Assembly: GCA_037043015.1 (NCBI GenBank) | Contig: CM073321.1 | Location: forward strand, 26,053,510-26,117,509 | Direction of reading: 5' to 3' | Source: Bryum argenteum | Taxonomy: Eukaryota > Streptophyta > Bryopsida > Bryales > Bryaceae | DNA length: 64,000 bases | Shown: positions 49,936-64,000 of the stretch, in pieces | How positions within the stretch are numbered: position 1 is the first letter of the stretch | How the letters are laid out: each line of letters begins with the position of its first letter | Notes under the pieces: model-generated | What the model saw: only the letters and a program-made list of their open reading frames with translations | Databases searched by the model: none | Told to the model about the DNA's origin: nothing | Translations under genes and position numbers: made by a program

Positions 49936-52900
49936 ATCACCTCAAGTCATCATTCATTCGAGTAACAATGCTTGATAATCAATTACTAGCTAAAAATTGA
50001 TTCTAGAAGTTGCAAATCGTTTGGACCATATGATCATGTTGTTGTCTTTCATTAAATCCATACACAAAACACGGAATCGGCGTACAAAATATTTGAATAA
50101 CGTTAGGATCCATCACCTCAAGTCATCATTCATTCGAATAACAATGCTTGATAATCAATTACTAGCTAAAATTGATTCTAGAAGTTGCAAATCGTTTGGA
50201 CCATACGATCATGTTGTTGTCTTTTCATAAAAAATATCCTTACAAGACACGGAATCGGCGTACAAAATATAAGAACGTTAGGATCCATGACCTCAAGTCA
50301 TCATTCATTCAGTAATAATGCTTGATAATCAATCACTAGCTAAAAATTGATTCTAGAAGTTGCAAATCGTTTAGACCATATGATCATGTTGTTGTCCTTC
50401 ATAAAATCCGCTCACAAAACACGGAATCGGCGTACAAAATATAAGAAGAACGTTAGGATCCATGACCTCAAGTCATCATTCATTCGAGAAACAATGCTTG
50501 ATAATCAATTACTAGCTAAAAATTGATTCTAGAAGTTGCAAATCGTTTGGACATATATAATCATGTTGTTTGTCTTTCATAAAATCCGCTCACAAAACAC
50601 GGAATCGGCGTACAAAAAATATAAGAAGAACGTTAGGATCCATGACCTCAAGTCATCATTCATTCAAGTAACAATGCTTGATAATCAATTTACTAGCTAA
50701 AAATTGATTCTAGAAGTTGCAAATCGTTTGGACCATATGATCATGTTGTGGTCTTTCATAAAATCCGCCACAAAAACACGGAATCGGCGTACAAAATAAA
50801 AGAAGAACGTCAGGATCCATGACCTCAAGTCATCATTCATTCATGTAACAATGCTTGATAATCAATCACTAGCTAAAATTTGATTCTACAAGTTGCAAAT
50901 CGTTTGGACCATATGATCATGTTTTCGTCATTCATAAAAATCCGCTCACAAAACACGGAATCGGCGTACAAAAATAAGAAGAACGTCGGGATCCATGAGC
51001 TGAAGTCATCATTCATTCAGGTAACAATGCTTGATAATCAATTACTAGCTAAAAATTGATTCTAGAAGTTGCAAATCGTTTGGAGCATATGATCATGTTG
51101 TGGTCTTTCATGAAATCCGCTCACAAAACACGGTATCGGCGTACAAAATATAAGAAGAACGTCAGGATCCATGACCTCAAGTCATCATTCATTCAGGTAA
51201 CAATGCTTGATAATCAATTACTAGCTAAAATTTGATTCTACAAGTTGCAAATCGTTTTGCACCATATGATCATGTTGTGGTCTTTCATAAAATCCGCTCA
51301 CAAAACACGGTATCGGCGTACAAAATATAAGAAGAACGTCAGGATCCATGACCTCAAGTCATCATTCATTCAAGTAAGAATGCTTGATAATCAATCACTA
51401 GCTAAAATTTGATTCTACAAGTTGCAAATCGTTTTGGACTAGATGATGTTTTGTAGTCTTTCATAAAATCCGCTCACAAAACACGGAATCGGCGTACAAA
51501 ATATAAGAAGAACGTTAGGATCCATGACCTCAAGTCATCATTCATTCAAGTAACAATGCTTGATAATCAATTACTAGCTAAAAATTGATTCTAGAAGTTG
51601 CAAATCGTTTGGACCATATGATCATGTTGTCGTCTGTCATAAAATCCGCCACAAAACACGGAATCGGGCGTACAAATTATAAGAAGAACGTCAGGATCCA
51701 TGACCTCAAGTCATCATTCATTCAGGTAACAATGCTTGATAATCAATCACTAGCTAAAAATTGATTCTAGAAGTTGCAAATCATTTGGACCATATGATCA
51801 TGTTTGTCTTTCATAAAATCCGCTCACAAAACGGAATCGGGCGTACAAAATATAAGAAGAACGTTAGGATCCATGACCTCAAGTCATCATTCATTCGAGT
51901 AATAATGCTTGATAATCAATTACTAGCTAAAAATTGATTTAGAAGTTGCAAATCGTTTGGACCATATGATCATGTTGTTGTGGTTTTCATAAAATCCGCT
52001 CACAAAACACGGAATCGGCGTACAAAATATAAGAAGAACGTTAGGATCCATGACCTCAAGTCATCATTCATTCAGTAATAATGCTTGATAATCAATTACT
52101 AGCTAAAAATTGATTTTAGAAGTTGCAAATCGTTTGGACCATATGATCATGTTGTGGTCTTTCATAAAATCCGCCACAAAACACGGAATCGGCGTACAAA
52201 ATATAAGAAGAACGTTAGGATCCATGACCTCAAGTCATCATTCATTGACGTAATAATGCTTGATAATCAATTACTAGCTAAAATTGATTTTAGAAGTTGC
52301 AAATCGTTTGGACCATATGATCATGTTGTAGTCTTTCATAAAATCCGCTCACAAAACACGGAATCGGCGCGGCGTAAAATATAAGAAGAACGTTAGGATC
52401 CATGACCTCAAGTCATCATTCATTCGGAGTAATAATGCTTGATAATCAATCACTAGCTAAAAATTGATTTTAGAAGTTGCAAATCGTTTGGACCATATGA
52501 TATGATCATGTTTTAAAATCATTCATAAAATCCGCTCAGAAAACACGGAATCCGCGTACAAAATATAAGAAGGACGTCAGGATCCATGACCTCAAGTCAT
52601 CATTCATTCAGGTAACAATGCTTGATAATCAATTACAAGCTAAAAATTGATTCTAGAAGTTGCAAATCGTTTGCACCATATGATCATGTTTTCGCCATTC
52701 ATAAAATCCGCTCAGAAAACACGGAATAGGCCTTCATATTATAAGAAGAACGTCAGGATCCATGACCTCAAGTCATCATTCATTCATGTAACAATGCTTG
52801 ATAATCAATCACTAGCTAAAAATTGATTCTAGAAGTTGCAAATCGTTTGGACCATATGATCATGTTTTCGCCATTCATAAAATCCGCTCAGAAAACACGG

Positions 52901-55900
52901 AATAGGCCTTCAAATTATAAGAAGAACGTCAGGATCCATGACCTCAAGTCATCATTCATTCAGGTAACAATGCTTGATAATCAATCACTAGCTAAAAATT
53001 GATTCTAAAAGTGGCAAATCGTTTGGACCATATGATCATGTTGTGTCTTTCATAAAGTCCGCTCAAAATCCACGGAATCGGCGTACATAATATAAGAATA
53101 ACGTCAGGATCCATGAGCTCAAGTCATCATTCATTCAGGTAACAATACTTGATAATCAATTACTAGCTAAAAATTGATTCTAGAAGTTGCAAATCGTTTG
53201 GACCATATGATCATGTTGTGGTCTTTCATAAAATCCGCTCACAAACCACGGAATCGGCGTACCAAATATAAGAAGAACGTCAGGATCCATGACCTCAAGT
53301 CATCATTCATTCAGGTAACAATGCTTGATAATCAATTACTAGCTAAAAATTGATTCTAGAAGTTGCAAATCGTTTGGACCATATGATCATGTTTTGGTCA
53401 TTCATAAAATCCGCACACAAAACACGGAATCGGCATACAAAATATAAAAAGAACGTCGGATCCATGACCTCAAGTCATCATTCATTCAGTAATAATGCTT
53501 GATAATCAATTACTAGCTAAAAATTGATTCTAGAAGTTGCAAATCGTTTGGACCATTATGATCATGTTGTCGTCTTTCATAAAATCCCGCTCACAAAACA
53601 TGGAATCGGCGTACAAAATATAAGAAGAAGAACGTCGGGATCCATGACCTCAAGTCATCATTCATTCAGAGTAACAATGCTTGATAATCAATTACTAGCT
53701 AAAAATTGATTTTAGAAGTTGCAAATCGTTTGGACCATATGATCATGTTTTCGCCATTCATAAAATCCGCACTCAAAACACGGAATCGGCATACAAAAAT
53801 AAAAAGAACGCGGGATCGATGACCTCAAGTCATCATTCATTCAGGTAATAATGCTTGATAATCAATTACTAGCTAAAAATTGATTCTAGAAGTTGCACAT
53901 CGTTTGGACCATATGATCATGTTGTCGTCTGTCATAAAATCCGCTCACAAAACACGGAATCCGGATACAAAATATAAGAAGAACGTCAGGATCCATGACC
54001 TCAAGTCATCATTCATTCAGGTAATAATGCTTGATAATCAATTACTAGCTAAAAATTGATTCTAGAAGTTGCAAATCGTTTGGACCATATGATCATGTTG
54101 TGGTCATTCATGATCATGTTGTCGTCTGTCATAAAATCCGCTCACAAAACATGGAATCGGCGTACAAAATATAAGAAGATCGTCAGGATCCATGACCTCA
54201 AGTCATCATTCATTCAGGTAACAATGCTTGATAATCATTTACTAGCTAAAAATTGATTCTACAAGTTGCAAATCGTTTGGACCATATGATCATGTTGTTG
54301 TCTTTGATATAATCCGCTCACAAGACACGGAATCGGCGTACAAAATATAAGAATAACGTTAGGATCCATGACCTCAAGTCATCATTCATTCACGTAATAA
54401 TGCTTGATAATCAATTACTAGCTAAAAATTGATTCTACAAGTTGCAAATCGTATGGACTAGATGATCATGTTGTGGTCTTTCATAAAATCCGCTCACAAA
54501 ACACGGAATCGGCGTACAAAATATAAGAAGAACGTTAGGATCCATGACCTCAAGTCATCATTCATTCACGTAATAATGCTTGATAATCAATTACTAGCTA
54601 AAAATTGACTCTACAAGCTGCAAATCGTTTGGACCATATGATCATGTTGTCGTCTGTCATAAAATCCGCTCACAAAACACAGAATCGGCGTACAAAATAT
54701 AAGAAGAACGTCAGGATCCTTGACCTCAAGTCATCATTCATTCAGGTAACAATGCTTGATAATCAATCACAAGCTAAAATTTGATTCTACAAGTTGCAAA
54801 TCGTTTGGACCATATGATCATGTTGTTGTCTCATTCATAAATTCCGCTCGTAAAACACGGAATCGGCGTACAAAATATAAGAAGAACGTCGGGATCCATG
54901 ACCTCAAGTCATCATTCATTCGTGTAATAATGCTTGATAATCAATTACAAGCTAAAAATTGATTCTAGAAGTTGCAAATCATTTGCACCATATGATCATG
55001 TTTTTGCCATCCATAAAATCCGCCACAAGACACGGAATCGGCATACAAAATATAAGAATAACGTTAAGATCCATGACCTCAAGTCATCATTCATTCAGGT
55101 AACAATGCTTGATAATCATTTACTAGCTAAAAATTGATTCTAGAAGTTGCAAATCGTTTGGACAATGAGATCATGTTTTTCGTCATTCATAAAATCCGCC
55201 ACAAAACACACGGAATCGGCGTACAAAATATAAGAAGAACGTCGGGATCCATGACCTCAAGTCATCATTCATTCAGTAATAATGCTTGATAATCAATCAC
55301 TAGCTAAAAATTGATTTTAGAAGTTGCCAAATCATTTGTGACCATATGATCATCTTGTTGTCTTTCATAAAATCCGCTCACAAGACACGGAATCGGCATA
55401 CAAAATATAAGAATAACGTCAGGATCCATGACCTCAAGTCATCATTCATTCAGGTAACAATGCTTGATAATCAATCACTAGCTAAAATTTGATTCTACAA
55501 GTTGCAAATCGTTTGACCATATGATGATCGTGTTGTGGTCTTTCATAAAATACGCTCACAAAACACGGAATCGGCGAACAAAATATAAGAACGTCAAGAT
55601 CCATGAACTCAAGTCATCATTCATTCTGGTAACAGTGCTTGATAATCAATTACTAGCTAAAAATTGATTCTAGAAGTTGCACATTGTTTGGACCATATGA
55701 TCATGTTCTCGCCATTCATAAAATCCGCACACAAAACACGGAATCGGCATACAAAATATAAAAAGAACGTCAGGATCCATGACCTCAAGTCATCATTCAT
55801 TCAGGTAATAATGCTTGATAATCAATTACTAGCTAAAAATTGATTCTACAAGTTGCAGATCGTTTGGACTAGATGATCATGTTGTGGTCTTTCATGAAAT

Positions 55901-58900
55901 CCGCTCACAAAACAAGGAATCGGCGTACAAAATATAAGAATAACGTTAGGATCCATGACCTCAAGTCATCATTCATTCACGTAATAATGCTTGATAATCA
56001 ATTACTAGCTACAAAATGATTCTACAAGTTGCAAATCGTATGGACTAGATGATCATGTTGTAGTCTTTCATAAAATCCGCTCACAAAAACACGGAATCGG
56101 CGTACAAAAAATATAAGAAGAACGTTAGGATCCATGACCTCAAGTCATCATTCATTCGTAATAATGCTTGATAATCAATCACTAGCTAAAAATTGATTTT
56201 AGAAGTTGCAAATCGTTTGGACCATATGATCATGTTTGTCGTCTTTTCATAAATTCCGCGCTCACAAAACACAGAATCGGCGTACAAAATATAAGAACGT
56301 CAGGATCCATGACCTCAAGTCATCATTCATTCAGGTAACAATGCTTGATAATCAATTACAAGCTAAAAGTTGATTCTAGAAGTTGCAAACCGTTTGGACC
56401 ATATGATCATGTTGTTGTCTTTGATATAATCCGCTCACAAAACACGGAATCGGCGTACAAAATATAAGAAGAACGTTAGGATCCATGACCTCAAGTCATC
56501 ATTCATTCAGGTAACAATGCTTGATAATCAATCACTAGCTAAGAATTGATTTTAGAAGTGTCAAATCGTTTGTGACCATATGATCATCTTGTTGTCTTTC
56601 ATAAAATCCGCTCACAAGACACGGAATCGGCATACAAAATATAAGAATAACGTCAGGATCCATGACCTCAAGTCATCAATCATTCAGGTAACAATGCTTG
56701 ATAATCAGTTACAAGCTAAAATTTGATTCTAGAAGTTGCCAATCGTTTGGACCATACGATCATGTTGTCGTCCGTCATCAAATCCGCTCACAAAACACGG
56801 AATCGGCGTACAAAATATAAGGAGAAAGTTAGGATCCTTGACCTCAAGTCATCATTCATTCAGGTAACAATGCTTGATAATCGATTACTAGCTAAAAATT
56901 TATTCTAGAAGTGTCAAATCGTTTGTGACCATATGATCATCTTGTTGTCTTTCATAAAATCCGCTCACAAGACACGGAATCGGCATACAAAATATAAGAA
57001 TAACGTCAGGATCCATGACCTCAAGTCATCATTCATTCAGGTAACAATGCTTGATAATCAATCACTAGCTAAAATTTGATTCTACAAGTTGCAAATCGTT
57101 TGGACTACATGATCATGTTGTGGTCTTTCATAAAATCCGCTCACAAAACACGGAATCGGCGAACAAAATATAAGAACGTCAAGATCCATGAACTCAAGTC
57201 ATCATTCATTCTGGTAACAGTGCTTGATTATCAATTACTAGCTAAAAATTGATTCTAGAAGTTGCAAATCGTTTGGACCATATGACCATGTTGTCGTCTG
57301 TCATAAAATCCGCCCACAAAACACGGAATCGGCGTACTAAATATAAGAACGTCAGGATCCATGACCTCAAGTCATCACTCATTCAGTTAACAATGCTTGA
57401 TAATCAATTACTAGCTAAAAATTGATTCTAGAAGTTGCAAATCGTTTGGACCATATGATCATGTTGTGGTCTTTCATAAAATCCGCTCCCAAGACACGGA
57501 ATCGGCATACAAAATATAAGAATAACGTGAAGATCCATGACCTCAAGTCATCATTCATTCAGGTAACAATGCTTGATAATCAATCACTAGCTAAAAATTG
57601 ATTCTAGAAGTTGCAAATCGTTTGGACCATATGATCATGTTGTCGTCTGTCATAAAATACGCTCACAAAACACGGAATCGGCGTACAAAATATAAGAAGA
57701 ACGTCAGGATCCATGACCTCAAGTCATCATTCATTCAGGTAACAATGCTTGATAATCATTTACTAGCTAAAATTTGATTCTACAAGTTGCAAATCGTTTG
57801 GACTATATGATCATGTTGTGGTCTTTCATTAGTTCCGCTCACAAACCACAGAATCGGCGTACAAAATATAAGAACGTCAGGATCCATGACCTCAAGTCAT
57901 CATTCATTCAGGTAACAATGCTTGATAATCAATTACAAGCTAAAAATTGATTCTAGAAGTTGCAAATCGTTTGCACTATATGATCATGTTTTCGCCATTC
58001 ATAAAATTCGCTCGGAAAACACGGAATAGGCCTTGAAATTTTCAGAAGAACGTCAGGACCCATGACCTTAAGTCATCATTCATTCAGGTAACAATGCTTG
58101 ATAATCAATCACTAGCTAAAAATTGATTTTAGAAGTTGCAAATCTTTTGGACCATATGAACATGTTGTCGTCTGTCATAAAATCCGCTCACAAAACACGG
58201 AATCGGCGTACAAAATATAAGAACGTCAGGATCCATGACCTCTAGTCATCATTCATTCAGGTAACAATGCTTGATAATCAATTACTAGCTAAAATTTGAT
58301 TCTACAAGTTGCAAATCGTTTGCACCATATGATCATGTTTTCGCCATTCATAAAATCCGCTCACAAAACACAGAATCGGCGTACAAAATATAAGAAGAAC
58401 GTCAGGACCCATGACCTCAAGTCATCATTCATTCAGGTAACAATGCTTGATAATCAATTACTAGCTAAAATTTGATTCTACAAGTTGCAAATCGTTTGCA
58501 CCATATGATCATGTTTTCGCCATTCATAAAATCCGCCCACAAGACACGGATTCGGCATACAAAATATAAGAATAACGTTTAGATCCATGACCTCAAGTCA
58601 TCATTCATTCAAGTAACAATGCTTGATTACCAATCACTAGCTAAAATTTGATTCTACAAGATGCAAATCGATTGCACCATATGATCATGTTTTCGCCATT
58701 CATAAAATCCGCTCAGAAACCACGGAATAGGCCTTCAAATTATTAGAATAACGTTAGGATCCATGACCTCAAGTCATCATTCATTCAGGTAACAATGCTT
58801 GATAATCAATCACTCGCTAAAAATTGATTTTAGAAGTTGCAAATCGTTTGGACCATATGATCATGTTGTCGTCTGTCATAAGATCCGCTCACAAAACACA

Positions 58901-61900
58901 GAATCGGCGTACAAAATATAAGAAGAACGTTAGGATCCTTCACCTCAAGTCATCATTCATGCAGGTAACAATGCTTGATAATCAATCACTAGCTAAAATT
59001 GATTTTAGAAGTTGCAAATCGTTTGGACCATATGATCATGTTGTCGTCTGTCGTAAAATCCGCTCACAAAACACGGAATCGGCGTACAAAATATAAGAAG
59101 AACGTCAGGATCCATGACCTCAAGTCATCATTCATTGAGGTAACAATGCTTGATAATCAATCACTAGCTAAAGTTGATTTTAGAAGTTGCAAATCGTTTG
59201 GACCATATGATCATGTTGTCGTCTGTCATAAAATCCGCTCACAAAACACAGAATCGGCGTACAAAATATAAGAAGAACGTTAGGATCCTTGACCTCAAGT
59301 CATCATTCATTCAGGTAACAATGCTTGATAATCAATCACAAGCTAAAATTTGATTCTACAAGTTGCAAATCGTTTGCACCATATGATCATGTTTTCGCCG
59401 TTCATAAAATCCGCTCAGAAAACACGGAATCCGCGTACAAAATATAAGAAGAACGTCAGGATCCATGACCTCAAGTCATCATTCATTCATGTAACAATGC
59501 TTGATAATCAATCACTAGCTAAAATTTGATTCTACAAGTTGCAAATCAGTTGCACCTCATGATCATGTTTTCGCCATTCATAAAATCCGCTCAGAAAACA
59601 CGGAATAGGCCTTCAAATTATAAGAAGAACGTCAGGATCCATGACCTCAAGTCATCATTCATTCAGGTAACAATGCTTGATAATCAATCACTAGCTAAAA
59701 ATTGATTCTAAAAGTGGCAAATCGTTTGGACCATATGATCATGTTGTGTCTTTCATAAAGTCCGCTCAAAAACCACGGAATCGGCGTACAAAATATAAGA
59801 ATAACGTCAGGATCCATGAGCTCAAGTCATCATTCATTCAGGTAACAATGCTTGATAATCAATTACTAGCTAAAAATTGATTTTAGAAGTTGCAAATCGT
59901 TTGGACCATATGATCATGTTGTGGTCTTTCATAAAATCCGCTCACAAACCACGGAATCGGCGTACCAAATATAAGAAGAACGTTAGGATCCATGACCCCA
60001 AGTCATCATTCATTCAGGTAACAATGCTTGATAATCAATTACTAGCTAAAAATTGATTCTAGAAGTTGCACATTGGTTGGACCATATGATCATGTTTTCG
60101 CCATTCATAAAATCCGCACTCAAAACACGGAATCGGCATACAAAATATAAAAAGAACGTCAGGATCCATGACCTCAAGTCATCATTCATTCAGGTAACAA
60201 TCCTTGATAATCAATTACTAGCTAAAAATTGATTCTAGAAGTTGCAAATCGTTTGGACATTATGATCATGTTGTCGTCTGTCATAAAATCCGTCCACAAA
60301 ACACGGAATCGGCGTACAAAATATAAGAACAACGTCAGGATCCATGACCCCAAGTCATCATTCATTCAGGTAACAATGCTTGATAATCAATTACTAGCTA
60401 AAAATTGATTCTAGAAGTTGCACATTGTTTGGACCATATGATCATGTTTTCGCCATTCATAAAATCCGCACTCATAACACGGAATCGGCATACAAAATAT
60501 AAAAAGAACGTCAGGATCCATGACCTCAAGTCATCATTCATTCAGGTAACAATCCTTGATAATCATTTACTAGCTAAAAATTGATTCTAGAAGTTGCACA
60601 TCGTTTGGACCATATGATCTTGTTGTCGTCTGTCATAAAATCCGCTCACATACCACGGAATCGGCGTACCAAATATAAGAACAACGTCAGGATCCATGAC
60701 CTCAAGTCATCATTCATTCTGGTAACAATGCTTGATAATCAATCACTAGCTAAAATTGATTTTAGAAGTTGCAAATCGTTTGGACCATATGATCATGTTG
60801 TCGTCTGTCATAAAATCCGCTCTCAAAACACAGAATCGGCGTACAAAATATAAGAAGATCGTTAGGATAATTGACCTCAAGTCATCATTCATTCAGGTAA
60901 CAATGCTTGATAATCAATTATTAGCTAAAAATTGATTCTACAAGTTGCAAATCGTTTGGACCATATGATCATGTTGTTGTCTTTGATATAATCCGCTCAC
61001 AAGACACGGAATCGGCGTACAAAATATAAGAATAACGTTAGGATCCATGACCTCAAGTCATCATTCATTCACGTAATAATGCTTGATAATCAATTACTAG
61101 CTAAAAATTGATTCTACAAGTTGCAAATCGTATGGACTAGATGATCATGTTGTGGTCTTTCATAAAATCCGCTCACAAAACACGGAATCGGCGTACAAAA
61201 TATAAGAAGAACGTTAGGATCCATGACCTCAAGTCATCATTCATTCACGTAATAATGCTTGATAATCAATTACTAGCTACAAAATGATTCTACAAGTTGC
61301 AAATCGTATGGACTAGATGATCATGTTGTAGTCTTTCATAAAATCCGCTCACGAAACACGGAATCGGCGTACAAAATATAAGAAGAACGTCAGGATCCAT
61401 GACCTCAAGTCATCATTCATTTAGGTAACAATGCTTGATAATCAATTACAAGCTAAAATTTGATTCTACAAGTTGCAAATCGTTTGGACCATATGATCAT
61501 GTTGTCGTCTGTCATAAATTCCGCTCAGAAAACACGGAATCCGCGTACAAAATATAAGAAGGACGTCAGGATCCATGACCTCAAGTCATCATTCATTTAG
61601 GTAACAATGCTTGATAATCAATTACAAGCTAAAAATTGATTCTAGAAGTTGCAAATCATTTGCACCATATGATCATGTTTTCGCCATTCATAAAATCCGC
61701 CCACAAGACACGGAAACGGCATACAAAATATAAGAAGAACGTTAGGATCCTTGACCTCAAGTCATCATTCATTCAAGTAACAATGCTTGATAATCAATCA
61801 CTAGCTAAAAATTGATTCTACAAGTTGCAAATCGTTTGCACCATATGATCATGTTTTCGCCATTCATAAAATCCGCTCAGAAAACACGGAATCGGCGTAC

Positions 61901-64000
61901 AAAATATAAGAATAACGTCAGGATCCATGACCTCAAGTCATCATTCATTCAGGTAACAATGCTTGATAATCAATTTCAAGCTAAAAATTGATTCTAGAAG
62001 TTGCAAATCATTTGCACCATATGATCATGTTTTTGCCATCCATAAAATCCGCTCACAAGACACGGAATCGGCATACAAAATATAAGAATAACGTTAAGAT
62101 CCATGACCTCAAGTCATCATTCATTCAGGTAACAATGCTTGATAATCATTTACTAGCTAAAAATTGATTCTAGAAGTTGCAAATCGTTTGGACCATATGA
62201 TCATGTTTTCGCCATTCATAAAATCCGCTCACAAAACACAGAATCGGCGTACAAAATATAAGAAGAACGTCAGGACCCATGACCTCAAGTCATCATTCAT
62301 TCAGGTAACAATGCTTGATAATCAATTTCAAGCTAAAAATTGATTCTAGAAGTTGCAAATCGTTTGCACCATATGATCATGCTGATGTCGTTCATTAAAT
62401 GCATACACAAACCACAGAATCGGCGTACAAAATATCAGAATAACGTCAGGATCCATCACCTCAAGTCATCATTCATTCACGTAACAATGCTTGATAATCA
62501 ATTACTAGCTAAAAATTGATTCTAGAAGTTGCAAATCGTTTGCACCATATGATCATGCTGATGTCGTTCATTAAATGCATACACAAACCACGGAATCGGC
62601 GTTCAAAATATAAGAAGAAAGTCAGGATCTATGACCTCAAGTCATCATTCATTCAGGTAACAATGCTTGATAATCAATTACAAGCTAAAAATTGATTCTA
62701 GAAGTTGCAAATCATTTGCACCATATGATCATGTTTTCGCCATTCATAAAATCCGCCCACAAGACACGGAAACGGCATACAAAATATAAGAAGAACGTTA
62801 GGATCCTTGACCTCAAGTCATCATTCATTCAAGTAACAATGCTTGATAATCAATCACTAGCTAAAATTTGATTCTACAAGTTGCAAATCGTTTGCACCAT
62901 ATGATCATGTTTTCGCCATTCATAAAATCCGCTCAGAAAACACGGAATCGGCGTACAAAATATAAGAATAACGTCAGGATCCATGACCTCAAGTCATCAT
63001 TCATTCAGGTAACAATGCTTGATAATCATTTACTAGCTAAAAATTGATTCCAGAAGTTGCAAATCGTTTGGACCACATGATCATGTTGTCGTCTGTCATA
63101 AAATCCGCTCACAAAACAAAGAATCTGCGTACAAAATATAAGAAGAACGTTAGGATCCTTGACCTCAAGTCATCATTCATTCAGGTAACAATGCTTGATA
63201 ATCAATTACTAGCTAATAATTGATTCTAGAAGTCGCAAATCGTTTGGACCATATGATCATGTTGTCGTCTGTCATAAAATCCGCTCACAAAACACAGAAT
63301 CGGCGTACAAAATATAAAAAGAACGTTAGGATCCTTGACCTCAAATCATCATTCATTCAGGTAACAATGCTTGATAATCAATTACTAGCTAATAATTGAT
63401 TCTAGAAGTTGCAAATCGTTTGGACCATATGATCATGTTGTCGTCTGTCATAAAATCTGCTCACAAAACACAGAATCGGCGTACAAAATATAAGAAGAAC
63501 GTCAGGACCCATAACCTCAAGTCATCATTCATTCAGGTAACAATGCTTGGTAATCAATTTCAAGCTAAAATAGATTCTAGAAGTTGCAAATCTTTTGTAC
63601 CATATGATCATGCTGATGTCGTTCATTAAATGCATACACAAACCACAGAGTCGGCGTACAAAATATCAGAATAACGTCAGGATCCATCACCTCAAGTCAT
63701 CATTCATTCACGTAACAATGCTTGATAATCAATTACTAGCTAAAAATTGATTCTAGAAGTTGCAAATCGTTTGGACCATATGATCATGTTGTGGTCTTTC
63801 ATTAAATCCGCTCACAAAACACGGAAGCGGCGTACAAAATATAAGAAGAAAGTCAGGATCTATGACCTCAAGTCATCATTCATTCAAGTAACAATGCTTG
63901 ATAATCAATCACTAGCTAAAATTTGATTCTACAAGATGCAAATCGTTTGCGCCATATGATCATGTTTTCGCCATTCATAAATTCCGCTCAGAAAACACGG

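Larger units (their letters stand above)
18358..64000 (+). repeat. 176-bp satellite array, about 260 head-to-tail monomers
   Basis: The monomer can be phased on its GGATCC site: 18653, 18829, 19005 and 19181 are each 176 bp apart. Lengths of 175 bp (loss of one A in GCTAAAAATTGATT) and 173 bp (loss of GAA before CGTCAGGATCC) are common. The consensus has 65 G+C of 176 bases. All copies I checked lie in the same orientation, and no transposon interrupts the 45.6 kb to the window end. The block GACCTCAAGTCATCATTCAT is almost invariant, while the block around CATGTTGTNGTCTNTCATAA varies by subfamily. Open frames of 60-90 codons are by-products of repetition. The length, homogeneity and orientation fit a plant centromeric or heterochromatic satellite. 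Function is not shown by the sequence. Confidence 0.95.

Noticed and set aside
23473..63629. Many 60-90-codon open frames in the satellite (MILEVANRLDHMIML... type)
   Set aside because: They are the same stretch of repeat read again and again, span monomer junctions, shift frame because 176 is not a multiple of 3, and have no independent support.
18358..64000. CENP-B box or telomere repeat in the satellite
   Set aside because: No monomer shows the TTCG-A-CGGG pattern of a CENP-B box, and no TTTAGGG-type runs occur.

Overview
The window reads as nuclear DNA of a eukaryote, most likely a land plant or close streptophyte relative. A bryophyte or lycophyte is my best guess, by inference only. 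The reasons are spliceosomal introns with clean GT..AG ends (99-205 bp), a Mutator-like (MULE) transposase of plant type, a DUF7869-family gene, and a very long head-to-tail satellite with a 176-bp monomer. I see no tRNA, rRNA, bacterial operon or CRISPR.

Region 1 (1-8.6 kb) is a graveyard of mobile-element genes. A near full-length MULE transposase gene (112-3689, +) keeps a fully open 522-codon N-terminal zinc-finger half and a canonical 205-bp intron. Its catalytic half has four stops within 222 bp, a later frameshift and a fifth stop. A truncated homologue of its N-terminal half lies at 6134-7067 (+). Between them is a spliced minus-strand gene fragment of unknown function (4894-5641). 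Next to the second copy is a broken minus-strand gene (about 7143-8575) with an EGNHRVTAW motif resembling ParB/sulfiredoxin-type folds.

Region 2 (9.2-16.0 kb) looks like one unit. A two-exon minus-strand gene for a DUF7869 protein of about 1,038 residues (11999-15284) and a two-exon minus-strand gene for a 153-residue unknown protein (9860-10456) are surrounded by a GC-rich near-palindrome, CATCGGGGGATCGCCCGATG and variants. The motif occurs as a five-unit 86-bp tandem array directly after the DUF7869 stop codon, as nine copies upstream of its start, as an 18-bp perfect palindrome in its intron, and as scattered copies at 9.2-9.65 kb. I did not see it elsewhere in the window. This motif-marked unit is the best candidate here for something undescribed, possibly a large DNA element with its own protein-binding sites.

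Region 3 (16.0-18.36 kb) is AT-rich and almost empty, with one possible exon.

Region 4 (18.36 kb to the window end, 45.6 kb) is an uninterrupted, same-orientation satellite of about 260 monomers (176 bp, consensus about 37% GC). It has sequence subfamilies, local multimer repeats (880 bp = 5 monomers; about 703 bp = 4 monomers), kilobase blocks repeated at 6-28 kb distances, and a disordered, indel-rich stretch around 49.2-56.3 kb. It is a reasonable centromere or heterochromatin candidate, but the sequence alone cannot show that.
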